NCBI RefSeq assembly: GCF_007829955.1
Contig: NZ_VIWX01000006.1
Span: 186,001 to 250,000 of the forward strand
Direction: 5' to 3'
Origin: Saccharopolyspora dendranthemae
GTDB taxonomy: Bacteria; Actinomycetota; Actinomycetes; Mycobacteriales; Pseudonocardiaceae
Length of the DNA: 64,000 nucleotides
Both the position numbers and the translations under genes were made by a program. Below, piece after piece: positions 18,056 to 26,700 of this stretch (position 1 is its first letter; each line of letters opens with the position of its first letter). The notes under the pieces are model-generated. The model saw only the letters and a list, made by a program, of their open reading frames with translations. It was not told the origin of the DNA and searched no databases.

Positions 18056-19755
18056 CTTCCTTGGCCGTTGGTCCCGGTCATGATGCGTGCCATGCTTTCA
18101 CGAGATGGCGCTCTATCCCAGTAGTCGCTGTGCCCACCGTTCGGGTCGGTCGGCATGATGTTCCCGCCAAACTCGGGGTCAGTCGGGTCAAGGCCGTACC
18201 GCGCGTAGTCGGAATCACCGAAGACGGTTGGTGCCCATCGGAGCGGGTCCGTGGACGGGGTCCAGTCGATGACATCACTCTCAGACTTTGCCGCCCACAC
18301 GTGTTCCTTCGGCACCCCGAGTTGGTCCGCGCTGTCGACGCCCACCCCTGGGCTGCCGAGGAACGCGATGTCGTCGGCGTGGGAGCCACCGTTAGAAGCG
18401 GCCTCACCCACGACGGTCGAGCCGTAGCTGTGTCCGATTAGCGTGTTGTGCGAAGGAGTCTCGCCCTGGTGGCTTGCCCTCAGTCCCTCTTGGAAGTTGG
18501 ACAGGTCTCCGTGTGCGTTCTCGGCGTAGCTGCCGAAGGCAGCGCCCGGGACGACACTGTTGGGCGATTCGTAGCTCGCCCAGGTAATCGCCACGTTGTT
18601 GCCTGGCGAGAGTTCGTTTGCCCGGTTCAAGACCTGATCATTCCGCGTCACGTCGTCTGTCACGCCGCCGAGGTCGCTGTACGTACCAGGTACGAGCGTC
18701 ATGGTGTTGTCGGCGAAGTCCGGGTTGCCGTGGGCGACGATGGCTTGGCCACGATTCTCCGCGGTCGAGTCGAGTCCCAGCAGGTAGTAGTCGCTTTGCG
18801 CAGCCGATTCGCCGATCTTGTTCTGGAGTGAGTCGATCCCACGGAGTGCCTCGTTCAGCTCCCGGATCTTATGGCCTTTCGAGGTTTCGCTGTGCCCGGT
18901 TCGCTCGAACTCATCTTGAATTTGCTTGTGGAGCGTGCCGATTTGGTTGGTGATTGCGGCTCGCTGCGATTGGAGAATCGAACGGTTCGCGAGATCGCGA
19001 GTGGCGGACGGAACGCCGTCGGTGTTGCCGACCATCTGCGGAAACCGGCCCATGAGGTCGGCTTGTTGGGCACTGGTCAGCGCGCCCCAGAGGCCGCTTA
19101 CGGCGGCAGGGCTGGTGGACGCGGCTCTCTCGAACATTCCCTTGGTGGCGTTCAGGGCGCGATCGTCCATGAGCGTTGCTGCCCCCGCCAGGGCTTGGGC
19201 AGCCGGGCTGGTCGCTGCTGCTGCGGCTTGTGCCCATCCTCCGGCGCTACCGATGTGCTGCAAACCATCGGCGTTGCCCTTGAGTGCCGCTGCGAGTCGC
19301 TCGTGGGCGGCCTTCTCCATAGAACGGGCCTGGTTGATCGTTTCCTGAGCCTCGCGGTAGGCCGTCTGTTGGCGTTGCTGCTGGTCTGGCTGGAGAGGCA
19401 TTGGGCCAGGTTCGAGGATCAGGTGTGCGCCCATCATCCTGAGCCCGCCGCTGGTGGCGACCTGCTGTGCTTGGGCCATGCGAGCCTTGACCGTGGTCAG
19501 GTCATCAGCAAACGCGGTCAGCGCTTGGCCTAGGCCGTTGAAGAGGTTGGCAAGCGCGTCTGCGTCGCGGCGGGTCGTTCCTGCCTTTGCGCGGAAGGCA
19601 CCCCCGGCCTGCCCTTCCCAGCCTGCTTCGGAGTTGGTGATTGTGCGCTGCCAGCCGGAGGCCGCGTCGTCGACACCGGATGCGAGTTGACGGACTGCAC
19701 TGACCGTTTCCCGGACGGATCCGGGATCACAGGCCACGAAGATGTTGAGCGGCAT
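18052..19755 (-). CDS. DUF1023 alpha/beta hydrolase with N-terminal WXG/LXG-like domain
   Basis: A 567-residue protein without a signal peptide. Residues about 1-100 are helical with a GWEGQAGGAF turn like WXG100/LXG proteins exported by type VII secretion. A long helical middle follows, then a DUF1023 (Abhydrolase_8) domain with the nucleophile elbow IGHSYGS near residue 440 and a likely triad His in GGHSDYW near 545. Such proteins are candidate lipase or esterase effectors. It follows a WXG-like gene by 21 bases and is coupled to a small membrane-protein gene. Lower GC than its neighbours. Confidence 0.82.
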   Translation of the reverse strand: MPLNIFVACDPGSVRETVSAVRQLASGVDDAASGWQRTITNSEAGWEGQAGGAFRAKAGTTRRDADALANLFNGLGQALTAFADDLTTVKARMAQAQQVATSGGLRMMGAHLILEPGPMPLQPDQQQRQQTAYREAQETINQARSMEKAAHERLAAALKGNADGLQHIGSAGGWAQAAAAATSPAAQALAGAATLMDDRALNATKGMFERAASTSPAAVSGLWGALTSAQQADLMGRFPQMVGNTDGVPSATRDLANRSILQSQRAAITNQIGTLHKQIQDEFERTGHSETSKGHKIRELNEALRGIDSLQNKIGESAAQSDYYLLGLDSTAENRGQAIVAHGNPDFADNTMTLVPGTYSDLGGVTDDVTRNDQVLNRANELSPGNNVAITWASYESPNSVVPGAAFGSYAENAHGDLSNFQEGLRASHQGETPSHNTLIGHSYGSTVVGEAASNGGSHADDIAFLGSPGVGVDSADQLGVPKEHVWAAKSESDVIDWTPSTDPLRWAPTVFGDSDYARYGLDPTDPEFGGNIMPTDPNGGHSDYWDRAPSRESMARIMTGTNGQGS

Positions 19756-19776
19756 GTGTTTTCGGCTCCGATATGG

Positions 19777-20052
19777 TCAGCGCGGTCCGACCTGGTGGAT
19801 CTGGTCGGCGCCGCCCTGGTCATTGTTGACGTACGTGCCCTTGCCCGCGTGCAGGTCACCGGCCGTCTTGGTCGTTTCTTCCACGAGGCCGGCCGCAGCG
19901 CGCATGAGTTCAGCCAACGTGGCGTTTACTGCGGGACCTGAAGGGCCTGCATCGGCTTCGGGCGCAGGTCTGGCGTGCGCGAGCTCGTTGCTGGAGCGTT
20001 CGAGCTCACCAGCTAGTTCCGCCAGAGTCTCAGGGGTCACCTGAAGGCTCAC
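19777..20052 (-). CDS. WXG100-like small helical protein
   Basis: A 91-residue, helix-rich, Ala/Glu-rich protein without a signal peptide, resembling the type VII secretion-associated partner proteins found before DUF1023 genes in actinobacteria. GTG 20052 is chosen for the GGGAGGG placed 6 bases upstream; the frame continues to 20073. No clear WxG turn is seen, so membership is by size, helicity and context. Probable chaperone or co-secreted partner of the next gene. Confidence 0.7.
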   Translation of the reverse strand: MSLQVTPETLAELAGELERSSNELAHARPAPEADAGPSGPAVNATLAELMRAAAGLVEETTKTAGDLHAGKGTYVNNDQGGADQIHQVGPR

Positions 20053-20183
20053 GCGCGTCCCTCCCCAGAACATCGCGACTTGATCGCGAGTAACGGTATC
20101 GAAGGTCTTAAACGGCGGGCAGCGTAAAACTACGCATCACACGAATAGCGGAGCATGATGCGCTTCGTACTAATCAAGAATTC

Positions 20184-20318
20184 CTGATCAGAAGTCGTAG
20201 GTGACGGTCACCGGGGCGTGGTCGGACCAGCGCTGGTCGTAGCTGGGCGCGCGTTCGACGACGGCCTCGGTGGCTCGTCCGGCGAGCCCGGGCGTGGCGA
20301 CCTGGTAGTCGATCCTCC
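20184..20318. repeat. 135-bp direct repeat, right copy (in xthA)
   Basis: Counterpart of 17550-17684; here it forms the natural 3' end of the complete xthA gene. Confidence 0.93.
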
Positions 20319-20982
20319 AGCCGGAGTCGTTGTCGAAGGCCTTGCCTCGGTAGGACCACCAGGAGTAGGGGCCGGGGCCTTCGGGGTGGAGGGTTCGGAC
20401 GACGTCGGTGTAGCCGGATTCGAAGACGTCGGTGAGCCACGCCCGCTCCTCCGGGAGGAAACCGGCCGACTTCTGGTTGGCCTTCCAGTTCTTCAGGTCG
20501 GCTTCGCGGTGGGCGATGTTCCAGTCGCCGCAGATCACGACCTCGCGATCGGCGGAGGCGGCGCGCTCGCGGAGGCCGGCGAGGTGTTCGCCGAACTCCT
20601 TCATGAAACGCTCCTTCTCGTCCTGGCGCGGCGTGCCGACTTCACCGCTGGGCAGGTAGAGGCTGGCGATCGTGACGCCGGGGAGGTCGATCTCCAGGTA
20701 GCGGCCGCTGTCGTCGAACTCGGCCGACCCGAATCCGACGCGGACCGATTCCGGTTCCGCGCGGCTGTAGATCGCCACGCCCGCGCGCCCCTTCGCGGAG
20801 CTCGGAGCCAGCGCCGTGTGCCAGCCCTCGGGCTCCCGCACCTCGGCGGTGAGCTGGTCGGCCTCGGCACGGGTCTCCTGCATGCAGATCACGTCCGCAC
20901 CGGTTCCCGCGAGCCACTCCACGAAGCCCTTCTTCGCGGCCGCGCGCAAACCGTTCACATTCACCGTTGACAAAGTCAGCAC
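20188..20982 (-). CDS. xthA: Exodeoxyribonuclease III
   Basis: Mg2+-dependent AP endonuclease/3'-5' exonuclease of base-excision repair, 264 residues, normal length. Seen: MLTLSTVNVNGLR start, the ICMQETRA metal-binding Glu, ICGDWNIAH (catalytic Asp/Asn) and the C-terminal SDHAPVTV. GTG start. Its last 135 bases are duplicated 2.6 kb away on the far side of the WXG/DUF1023 cassette, so part of this gene has been involved in recombination. Confidence 0.95.
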   Translation of the reverse strand: MLTLSTVNVNGLRAAAKKGFVEWLAGTGADVICMQETRAEADQLTAEVREPEGWHTALAPSSAKGRAGVAIYSRAEPESVRVGFGSAEFDDSGRYLEIDLPGVTIASLYLPSGEVGTPRQDEKERFMKEFGEHLAGLRERAASADREVVICGDWNIAHREADLKNWKANQKSAGFLPEERAWLTDVFESGYTDVVRTLHPEGPGPYSWWSYRGKAFDNDSGWRIDYQVATPGLAGRATEAVVERAPSYDQRWSDHAPVTVTYDF

Positions 20983-21252
20983 GCCGAGAGCCTATCGACC
21001 TCTTCTCCCGGAACGGACCGCCCTGCGCGAGTGATTTCAACCGCTGATCCAGTCGGCGATATCAGCACGGACGGATTTCAACACCCCACAATGCGCAGAT
21101 TTCACCCGGTTGACCTGCACGAGCTCCACCGAACCGGGGAAGCGGCTAGACCTTCGACGGTATTCCACTACTATCCCCTTCCGTAACGTTCCACCACGTC
21201 GTTTCGACAGTGGGACGTAGAACGTCCGAAAACCCCCTGCAGGAGGTCTTGC

Positions 21253-22119
21253 GTGGCCCCGGACAGCGCCACGGGAAGCGGCCCCACGGCCCGCCGTCTC
21301 GTGTTGGGCAGCCAGCTGCGCAGGTTGCGCGAGTCCAGGCAGATCTCCCGCGAGGACGCGGGTTACGCCATCCGCGGTTCCGGGTCGAAGATCAGCCGCC
21401 TGGAGCTCGGCCGCGTCGGCTTCAAGGAACGCGACGTCGCCGACCTGCTGAGCATGTACGGGGTGGACGACAAGACCGAGCGCGAGTCCTTTTTGGACCT
21501 GGTGCGCCGGTCGAACGAACCCGGCTGGTGGAACCGCTACAACGACCTGATCGCCCCGTGGTTCCAGGACTTCGTCGGCCTGGAGGAATCCGCGTCCCGC
21601 ATCCAGACCTACGAGCTCCAGTTCGTACCCGGCCTGCTGCAGACCGAGCGCTACGCGCGGGCCGTCGCCACCCAGGGACGCCCTGAGACCGAGGACGAGG
21701 AGATCGACCGCCGGGTCCGCCTGCGCATGCAGCGGCAGCGGATGTTCGCCCAGCCCAAGTCGCCGCGCGTGTGGGCGGTGATCGACGAGTCCGTGCTGCA
21801 CCGCCCGATCGGCGGCAAGAACGTGATGCGCGAGCAGATCGAGTCCCTCCTGGACGCGACGAAGCTGCCGACCGTCACGCTGCAGGCGCTGCCCTTCGCG
21901 CTCGGTCGCTCCGCGGCCGAAGGCGCCTACACGATCCTGCGGTTCGCCGAGCCGGAGATCCCGGACATCGTCTACCTCGAGCACCTCTGCGGAGCCCTCT
22001 ACCTGGACAAGGCCGAGGAAGTCGAGGTCTACAGCAAGGTCAGCCACCGGCTCGCCGTGGACGCGCTGACTCCCGAGGGCACCCGCAAGATGCTGCAGGA
22101 CCGACTCCGGGAACTCTGA
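21253..22119 (+). CDS. XRE-family HTH regulator with DUF5753 domain
   Basis: A 288-residue transcription regulator: N-terminal helix-turn-helix (about 17-75, LRRLRESRQISREDAGYAIRGSGSKISRLE) and a C-terminal DUF5753 domain (about 100-285) with the usual QFVPGLLQT motif. This family pairs with DUF397 proteins in actinomycete development and antibiotic control. GTG start behind CAGGAGG. The DUF397 gene follows after 232 bases that contain palindromic operator-like sequence. Confidence 0.92.
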   Translation: MAPDSATGSGPTARRLVLGSQLRRLRESRQISREDAGYAIRGSGSKISRLELGRVGFKERDVADLLSMYGVDDKTERESFLDLVRRSNEPGWWNRYNDLIAPWFQDFVGLEESASRIQTYELQFVPGLLQTERYARAVATQGRPETEDEEIDRRVRLRMQRQRMFAQPKSPRVWAVIDESVLHRPIGGKNVMREQIESLLDATKLPTVTLQALPFALGRSAAEGAYTILRFAEPEIPDIVYLEHLCGALYLDKAEEVEVYSKVSHRLAVDALTPEGTRKMLQDRLREL

Positions 22120-22244
22120 GTCCATACGGGAATTTCCCAGTTGTTGCGCCGTTCGGATGATGCGCGGCGACTGTTCGCCGAAGCTCCGGCACCGAGTGCC
22201 GTCTTAGCGTTACACCCATGCGTGTGATCACGCTCTCAGTGCCG

Positions 22245-22323
22245 TGCACGTGCATTCAATCGTGCATCTGCAGCTGATACCTTCCCTTGCACGATCAACT
22301 GCACGTGCAGATGATCGGTGCAA
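22245..22323. promoter_or_regulatory. Palindromic operator region before the DUF397 gene
   Basis: Contains TGCACGTGCA (22245-22254), a half-related GTGCATCTGCAG (22262-22273), and an imperfect 37-bp palindrome (22287-22323) running from TTGCAC to GTGCAA around the core CTGCACGTGCAG. The TGCACGTGCA core occurs twice. A natural target for the adjacent XRE regulator, by inference. Confidence 0.6.
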
Positions 22324-22351
22324 GTGAGAGTCGGGGAAGGGTGGGGTTCGG

Positions 22352-22588
22352 ATGACGGACGTCCAGAACGGCATGCCCGCGAAGCAGCTTCCCAACGCTG
22401 GCTGGCGCAAGAGTCGCCACAGTGGAGCGGTGGGTAACTGCGTGGAGCTGGCACCGTTGATCGACGGTGGGGTCGCCGTCAGAAACTCGCGCTACCCCGA
22501 GGGCCCGGCACTGGTCTACAGCAGGGACGAGATCGCAGCGTTCCTGAACGGAGCAAAGGACGGCGAGTTCGACGATCTGATCGTCTGA
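22352..22588 (+). CDS. DUF397-domain protein
   Basis: A 78-residue protein with the typical DUF397 pattern: GWRKSRHSGAVGNCVELA followed by VAVRNSRYPEGPALVYSRDE and AAFLNGAKDGEFD. Members act with XRE/DUF5753 regulators, some as antagonists (shown for related pairs in Streptomyces). Its promoter region carries the palindromes just upstream, suggesting control by the neighbouring regulator. Confidence 0.92.
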   Translation: MTDVQNGMPAKQLPNAGWRKSRHSGAVGNCVELAPLIDGGVAVRNSRYPEGPALVYSRDEIAAFLNGAKDGEFDDLIV

Positions 22589-22637
22589 GCTGGTCGGCCA
22601 CATGGTCTGAGCCCCTACGACGAACAACGGTGGCGCC

Positions 22638-22994
22638 ATGAACGACATAACCAACGGCCTGCAAGCCCTGGTCGCCCGCGACTTCCAGTTCACGCATCCC
22701 CGAGATGCCAGCGGAAGTCTGGTCGCCGTGGTCGGAATCCGCGTGCATCACGGGGTTTTCGACATCCTGCAGCTCTTCGGCGAGAACGACGCCGACGCAG
22801 CGCGCATCCCCGCCGACGAACCCGACGTCCTGTTCCCCAGCCGCGTGTTGTGGCGAACCAACGGACCCGCGCACGACGTGATCAACGAGCTGCTGCACAT
22901 GCCGGAACCGCTGCTGGAAACCGGCGCGGAGGGCAACGGCTGCTGGATCCCCACGCACGCCGGCCGCTCCAAGTGGCTCGCCGTCTCAGCTTGA
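22638..22994 (+). CDS. Hypothetical protein
   Basis: A 118-residue soluble protein, 49 bases after the DUF397 gene in the same direction, with no signal peptide or membrane segment. It contains a beta-rich N-terminal half (SLVAVVGIRVHHGVFDILQLF) and GNGCWIPTHA near the end. I do not recognise a family. Codon use fits a real gene and a terminator hairpin follows at 23135. Position suggests co-transcription with the DUF397 gene. Confidence 0.65.
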   Translation: MNDITNGLQALVARDFQFTHPRDASGSLVAVVGIRVHHGVFDILQLFGENDADAARIPADEPDVLFPSRVLWRTNGPAHDVINELLHMPEPLLETGAEGNGCWIPTHAGRSKWLAVSA

Positions 22995-23134
22995 TCCGCG
23001 TGCGCAGCGAAGTCTGATTCGTGGTGGGCGCACGTCCCACCTCGGGCCTGGCTCCGCTGCCACGAACCCCCCGTCCGGCACCCGGTGCTCGGCCACCCCC
23101 CATGCCGCGCACCGGTTACGGACGCCCCCAAATG

Positions 23135-23177
23135 GATCGGGTCCCCGCGCCATCCCCCAGCGCGCGGGGACCCGATC
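23135..23177. terminator. Terminator between convergent hypothetical and DUF4265 genes
   Basis: A perfect 16-bp stem (23135-23150 with 23162-23177) and an 11-base loop, followed by TCTTGGG. It can serve both converging transcripts. Confidence 0.8.
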
Positions 23178-23242
23178 TCTTGGGTTTGGAGGAGGATTCG
23201 GCTCCCAGCCGTTCCCGTCTCACCGCCATGTGAGCAACGCGC

Positions 23243-23692
23243 TCACGGGTGCTGGATGCAGGATTCCTCCGCGTCCCACAGTCCTTCGTCCACTCCAGGC
23301 TGGATCAAGCCGCGAACCAGGTCGAGGTCCACTCCGGGAGGAACGTCCACCGCGACCAGGCCCGCCAAGTTCGACCGCTCGACACCGCAACCGGCCCGGA
23401 CGAGCTCCGCCAGCAGATTTTCGAAGCCCTCACCGTCATCGAGCTCGATCAACCGGACCGTCGTGTGTCCCCCGCGGCTGATGACCGCCACGTACGTCGC
23501 CCCTTGCTCGTCGGGCGCGACGTGCACTCGATCACCATTGCTGACATTCCACGCGAAGAACGGCGTGTTCTGCAGCGTGCAGACCCCTTCCTCACCGGCT
23601 TGCTCAGCCCACAGGCTCTCAGCCGACACAGGGGGGTAGCCGTCGTCATCAGGTGTTAGCGGAAAGATCACTTTGAGCTGTGGGGCCAACAC
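23243..23692 (-). CDS. DUF4265-domain protein, probable RHS immunity protein
   Basis: A 149-residue acidic soluble protein with the DUF4265 pattern (ESLWAEQAGEEG, LQNTPFFAWNVSNGDRV, a C-terminal alpha/beta domain). It starts 21 bases after the RHS toxin-like gene in the same direction, the usual place for a cognate immunity gene. Its acidity suits binding of a basic nuclease domain. The immunity role is inferred from position only. Confidence 0.8.
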   Translation of the reverse strand: MLAPQLKVIFPLTPDDDGYPPVSAESLWAEQAGEEGVCTLQNTPFFAWNVSNGDRVHVAPDEQGATYVAVISRGGHTTVRLIELDDGEGFENLLAELVRAGCGVERSNLAGLVAVDVPPGVDLDLVRGLIQPGVDEGLWDAEESCIQHP

Positions 23693-23713
23693 GCACCTCC
23701 CGTCGATCGAAGA

Positions 23714-26700
23714 TCACGGCATTGAGTCGGATTTGCCTCTGTTACAAGTCCGGCACAGTACAGCCCCGTTCCAAGGTGCCCCTGGACCTCCACGGGACTG
23801 CGGCCATATGTGATCGATCTGAGTTTCGTTCGGCGAAGGAGTGACACCGCGCTGCGACTTCTGCGCGGGGACAGTTTCGACTCGGCAGGCAGCACACACC
23901 GTACGGCCACCGTTGCTTGCCTTGCTTGCGTCGATGACCTTCTGCTTGCCCGTCCGGGTGAAGGGCTTTCCCGCTCTCGTCATATCGGCTGCCAGGTCAG
24001 TGGCGCGACCTTGGCTGTCCACTGCGAACCTCGCACCACTGCTGGTCGGGCTCGCACCGGGGACACCGCATCCCTGCTGGTTGTGGACCAGGACGTCCTG
24101 ATCACCAACGGCGACGTTGTACGTCGGCGTTCCATCGATCGTCAGGTTGTGGACCGTTCTGTCGAACGACGTCCACATTCGGATGCTGACGACCAAGAGC
24201 CGCTCACCGGACGGTGTCCGAAGCTGATCGCCGGCCAGCAGATCTCCTGCCCGCAACCACTGCCCTTCGTCGTCCACCCAGATCGGGTGGCCGTCAGTGG
24301 CCTGGATCTTGGCCGTCGCGCCTCCGCGGTCTCCATCGGTGTCGACCGTCAGCTCGACCATGTTCTTCATGCCGGAGCCGGTGATCGTGGCCGCCACCGG
24401 GGCCTGGGTGCTGCGACCGGTGGTCGGATCGGTCGTGACGACCTGGTCACCCTCCTTGACCTGCTCGATCGGCTTCCGTGATCCGTCGGCCATGAGCACG
24501 CCGGTGCCGGCGACGAAGCTGTTGCAGCTCGGGTTCTTGCCTCCGCCCTTCGGCGAGCCCGGAGCGTCCGGGGGTTTCGGCGGTGGTGGTGGAGGTGGTG
24601 GCTCGGCCTTCACCGGTGGTGGGCTGGGCGCGTTGGAGCCACCGCTGCTCGGTTTGTCCCCGCCACCTGCGGGTTTGCCACCGTCCGGCTTTCCTCCGCT
24701 GTCGGGTTTGCCGCCGCCCGGTGGATCGCCGCTGGATTTGCCGCCGCCGCCCTTCTTGCCCGCGTTCTTGGCGGCGGACGCCGCTTCGTCGGCGCCCTTC
24801 GTGCCGCCGCGAACGGCCTTGGCCGCGTACTTGCCGCCCTTGGCGGCCGCCGCGCCCCAGCCCACGAACGGGATCGCGCCCGCAGCGGACAGGGCCGCGT
24901 CGGCGTAGTTGCCCTCGCCCGCGTACCAGGCCGCGTTGGCCAGGTCCGCGACCTCGCCGATGACCGGGACCAGGCCCGCGACGTCCAAGGCCGCGTGGCC
25001 GAGGTCGCTGAGCCAGCCGTGGCCGTCGAGCTCCACCCTGCTCAGCGGGTTCCCGCCGGCGAACGCGTAGCGGTTCTGGGTGAACGGGTCCGTGGTCAGG
25101 TTCAGGTCCGCCAGGGCCCCGTTGTAGAGGTCCATGGTGGTGAACCGGTTCAAGCCCGGGTCGTAGTCGCGGAACCCCATGTCGTAGTTGCCCGACGAGG
25201 CGTCCCAGCGCATCGAGTTGTAGCGGTAGACGTTCTGCGGGTCCTGCGACGGTTCACCGCCGCCCTCGGGCGAGTCGGCGCCGGTGAACTCCGACTGCTC
25301 GTCCTCGCCGTAGGCGGTGTAGCCGTAGGTCGACTGGGTGTTGCCGTCCGCTCCGGTGGTCGCTTCGACGTCGGTGTGCGAGTTGGTGCTGTACTCCGAG
25401 TCCTCCTCGCCACCGTCGTCGTTGAACTTGATCTGCGACAGCCGCGCCCCGGTCGAGGAGTACTGGTAGGACTTGCTCAGCTTGCCGTTCTCGGTTTCGC
25501 CGATCACCTGATCGCCGATGCCGAGGTAGGTGAACTCGGTGTTCTTGTCCTCGCCGTCGCCGGTGACGGACTGGCGGGTGGTGCGGTCCAGCGGGTCGTA
25601 GCTGTAGTCGCTGGTGACACCGCCCTGCCCGCCCGGACCGTACTGCCGGTGCTGCGCGGTGCGGTCGAAACCGTCGTAGCGGTAGGACTCCTGCGGCGAG
25701 CCCGCGAACGTCAGCTTGTCCAGCCGGCCGAACGTGTCGTAGCGGTACTGGGTGTCGGCACCGTTGGAGCTGGCTGAGACCAACCGGTTCCGGTCGTAGT
25801 TGAACTTCGATGTCTGGCCGCCGACCGTCTGCTCGATGACGTTGCTGTTGTCGTCGTTGACGTACTTCTCGGTGGAGTCCTTGCCGTCGCCGGTCTTGCG
25901 GACTTCACCGACCCGGTCCCGCGGGTCGTAGGTGTAGTTCGTGTCGCGGTCGATGGTGTCGGAGTGGTTGTCCGCGTTCATCTTCCGCGACTCGTCGCGG
26001 GTCCGGTTGCCGTTGGCGTCGTAGCTCGCCCGGTGCTCGTTGACCAGGGCGCCGTCGGACTTCCGCTCGATCTGGTGGGAGAGCTTCCCGTCCTGGAAGT
26101 GCTCGTAGTCGGTGCGGTTGTTGTTGGACTTGTTCTCGGTGACCAGCATTTCGCGCTCGTCGTAGGCGAACGTGCTGGTCTTGGGCTCGGGGTTGTCCCC
26201 GGCCTTGGAGTTGGTGACCTTGGTGACCAGGTCGCGGGCGTCGTAGGAGTATTCGGCGGACTGCTGGTCGTGCTCGTAGTTGAGCAGGTTGCCGGTTTCG
26301 TCGTAGCCGAACGTCGTGGTGTTCTGGCGGTTCCCTCCGCGCAGCTCGTCGACCTTCGTGGCGCGGCCCAGCTGGTCGTAGTCGACGTCGTAGGTGTCCG
26401 CGCGGGCGCCCGACGAACTGTCGGTGATCTTGGTGAGGTTGCCGTTCGGGTCGTAGGAGTGCTCGAAGGTCTTGCGCTCGTCGTCCCGCGTGCCGAGGTT
26501 GTCGCGGACCCAGCGGACCGCGTCGGCGTTGACCGCGCCGTCGGCGCCGCCGTTGAGGGTGACCGAGCGCAGCTGTCCCTCGGTGTAGTCGTACGACCCG
26601 AGGGAGACCCATCCGTCCTCGCTGACCTGCGTCTGATCCACGGTCTTGGTGGTGCTGCCGCCGTCGTGCTCGATGGTGTAGGTCGCGTTGGTGGCCTCGC

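Larger units (their letters stand above)
17685..20183. mobile_element. Low-GC cassette inserted at the xthA 3' end
   Basis: About 2.5 kb, visibly less GC-rich than both sides, bounded by 135-bp direct repeats of the xthA 3' end. It carries three leftward genes (WXG-like, DUF1023 hydrolase, small membrane protein) and no integrase or transposase. A single crossover of a circular molecule carrying an xthA end, or recombination with a relative's locus, would give this arrangement. Confidence 0.75.

Noticed and set aside
17685..20183. Prophage or insertion sequence
   Set aside because: No integrase, transposase, terminal inverted repeats or phage genes in the cassette.
24540..24780. Repetitive Gly/Lys/Pro tract that could look like a repeat array
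   Set aside because: It encodes the flexible linker between the RHS core and HINT domain of one protein.
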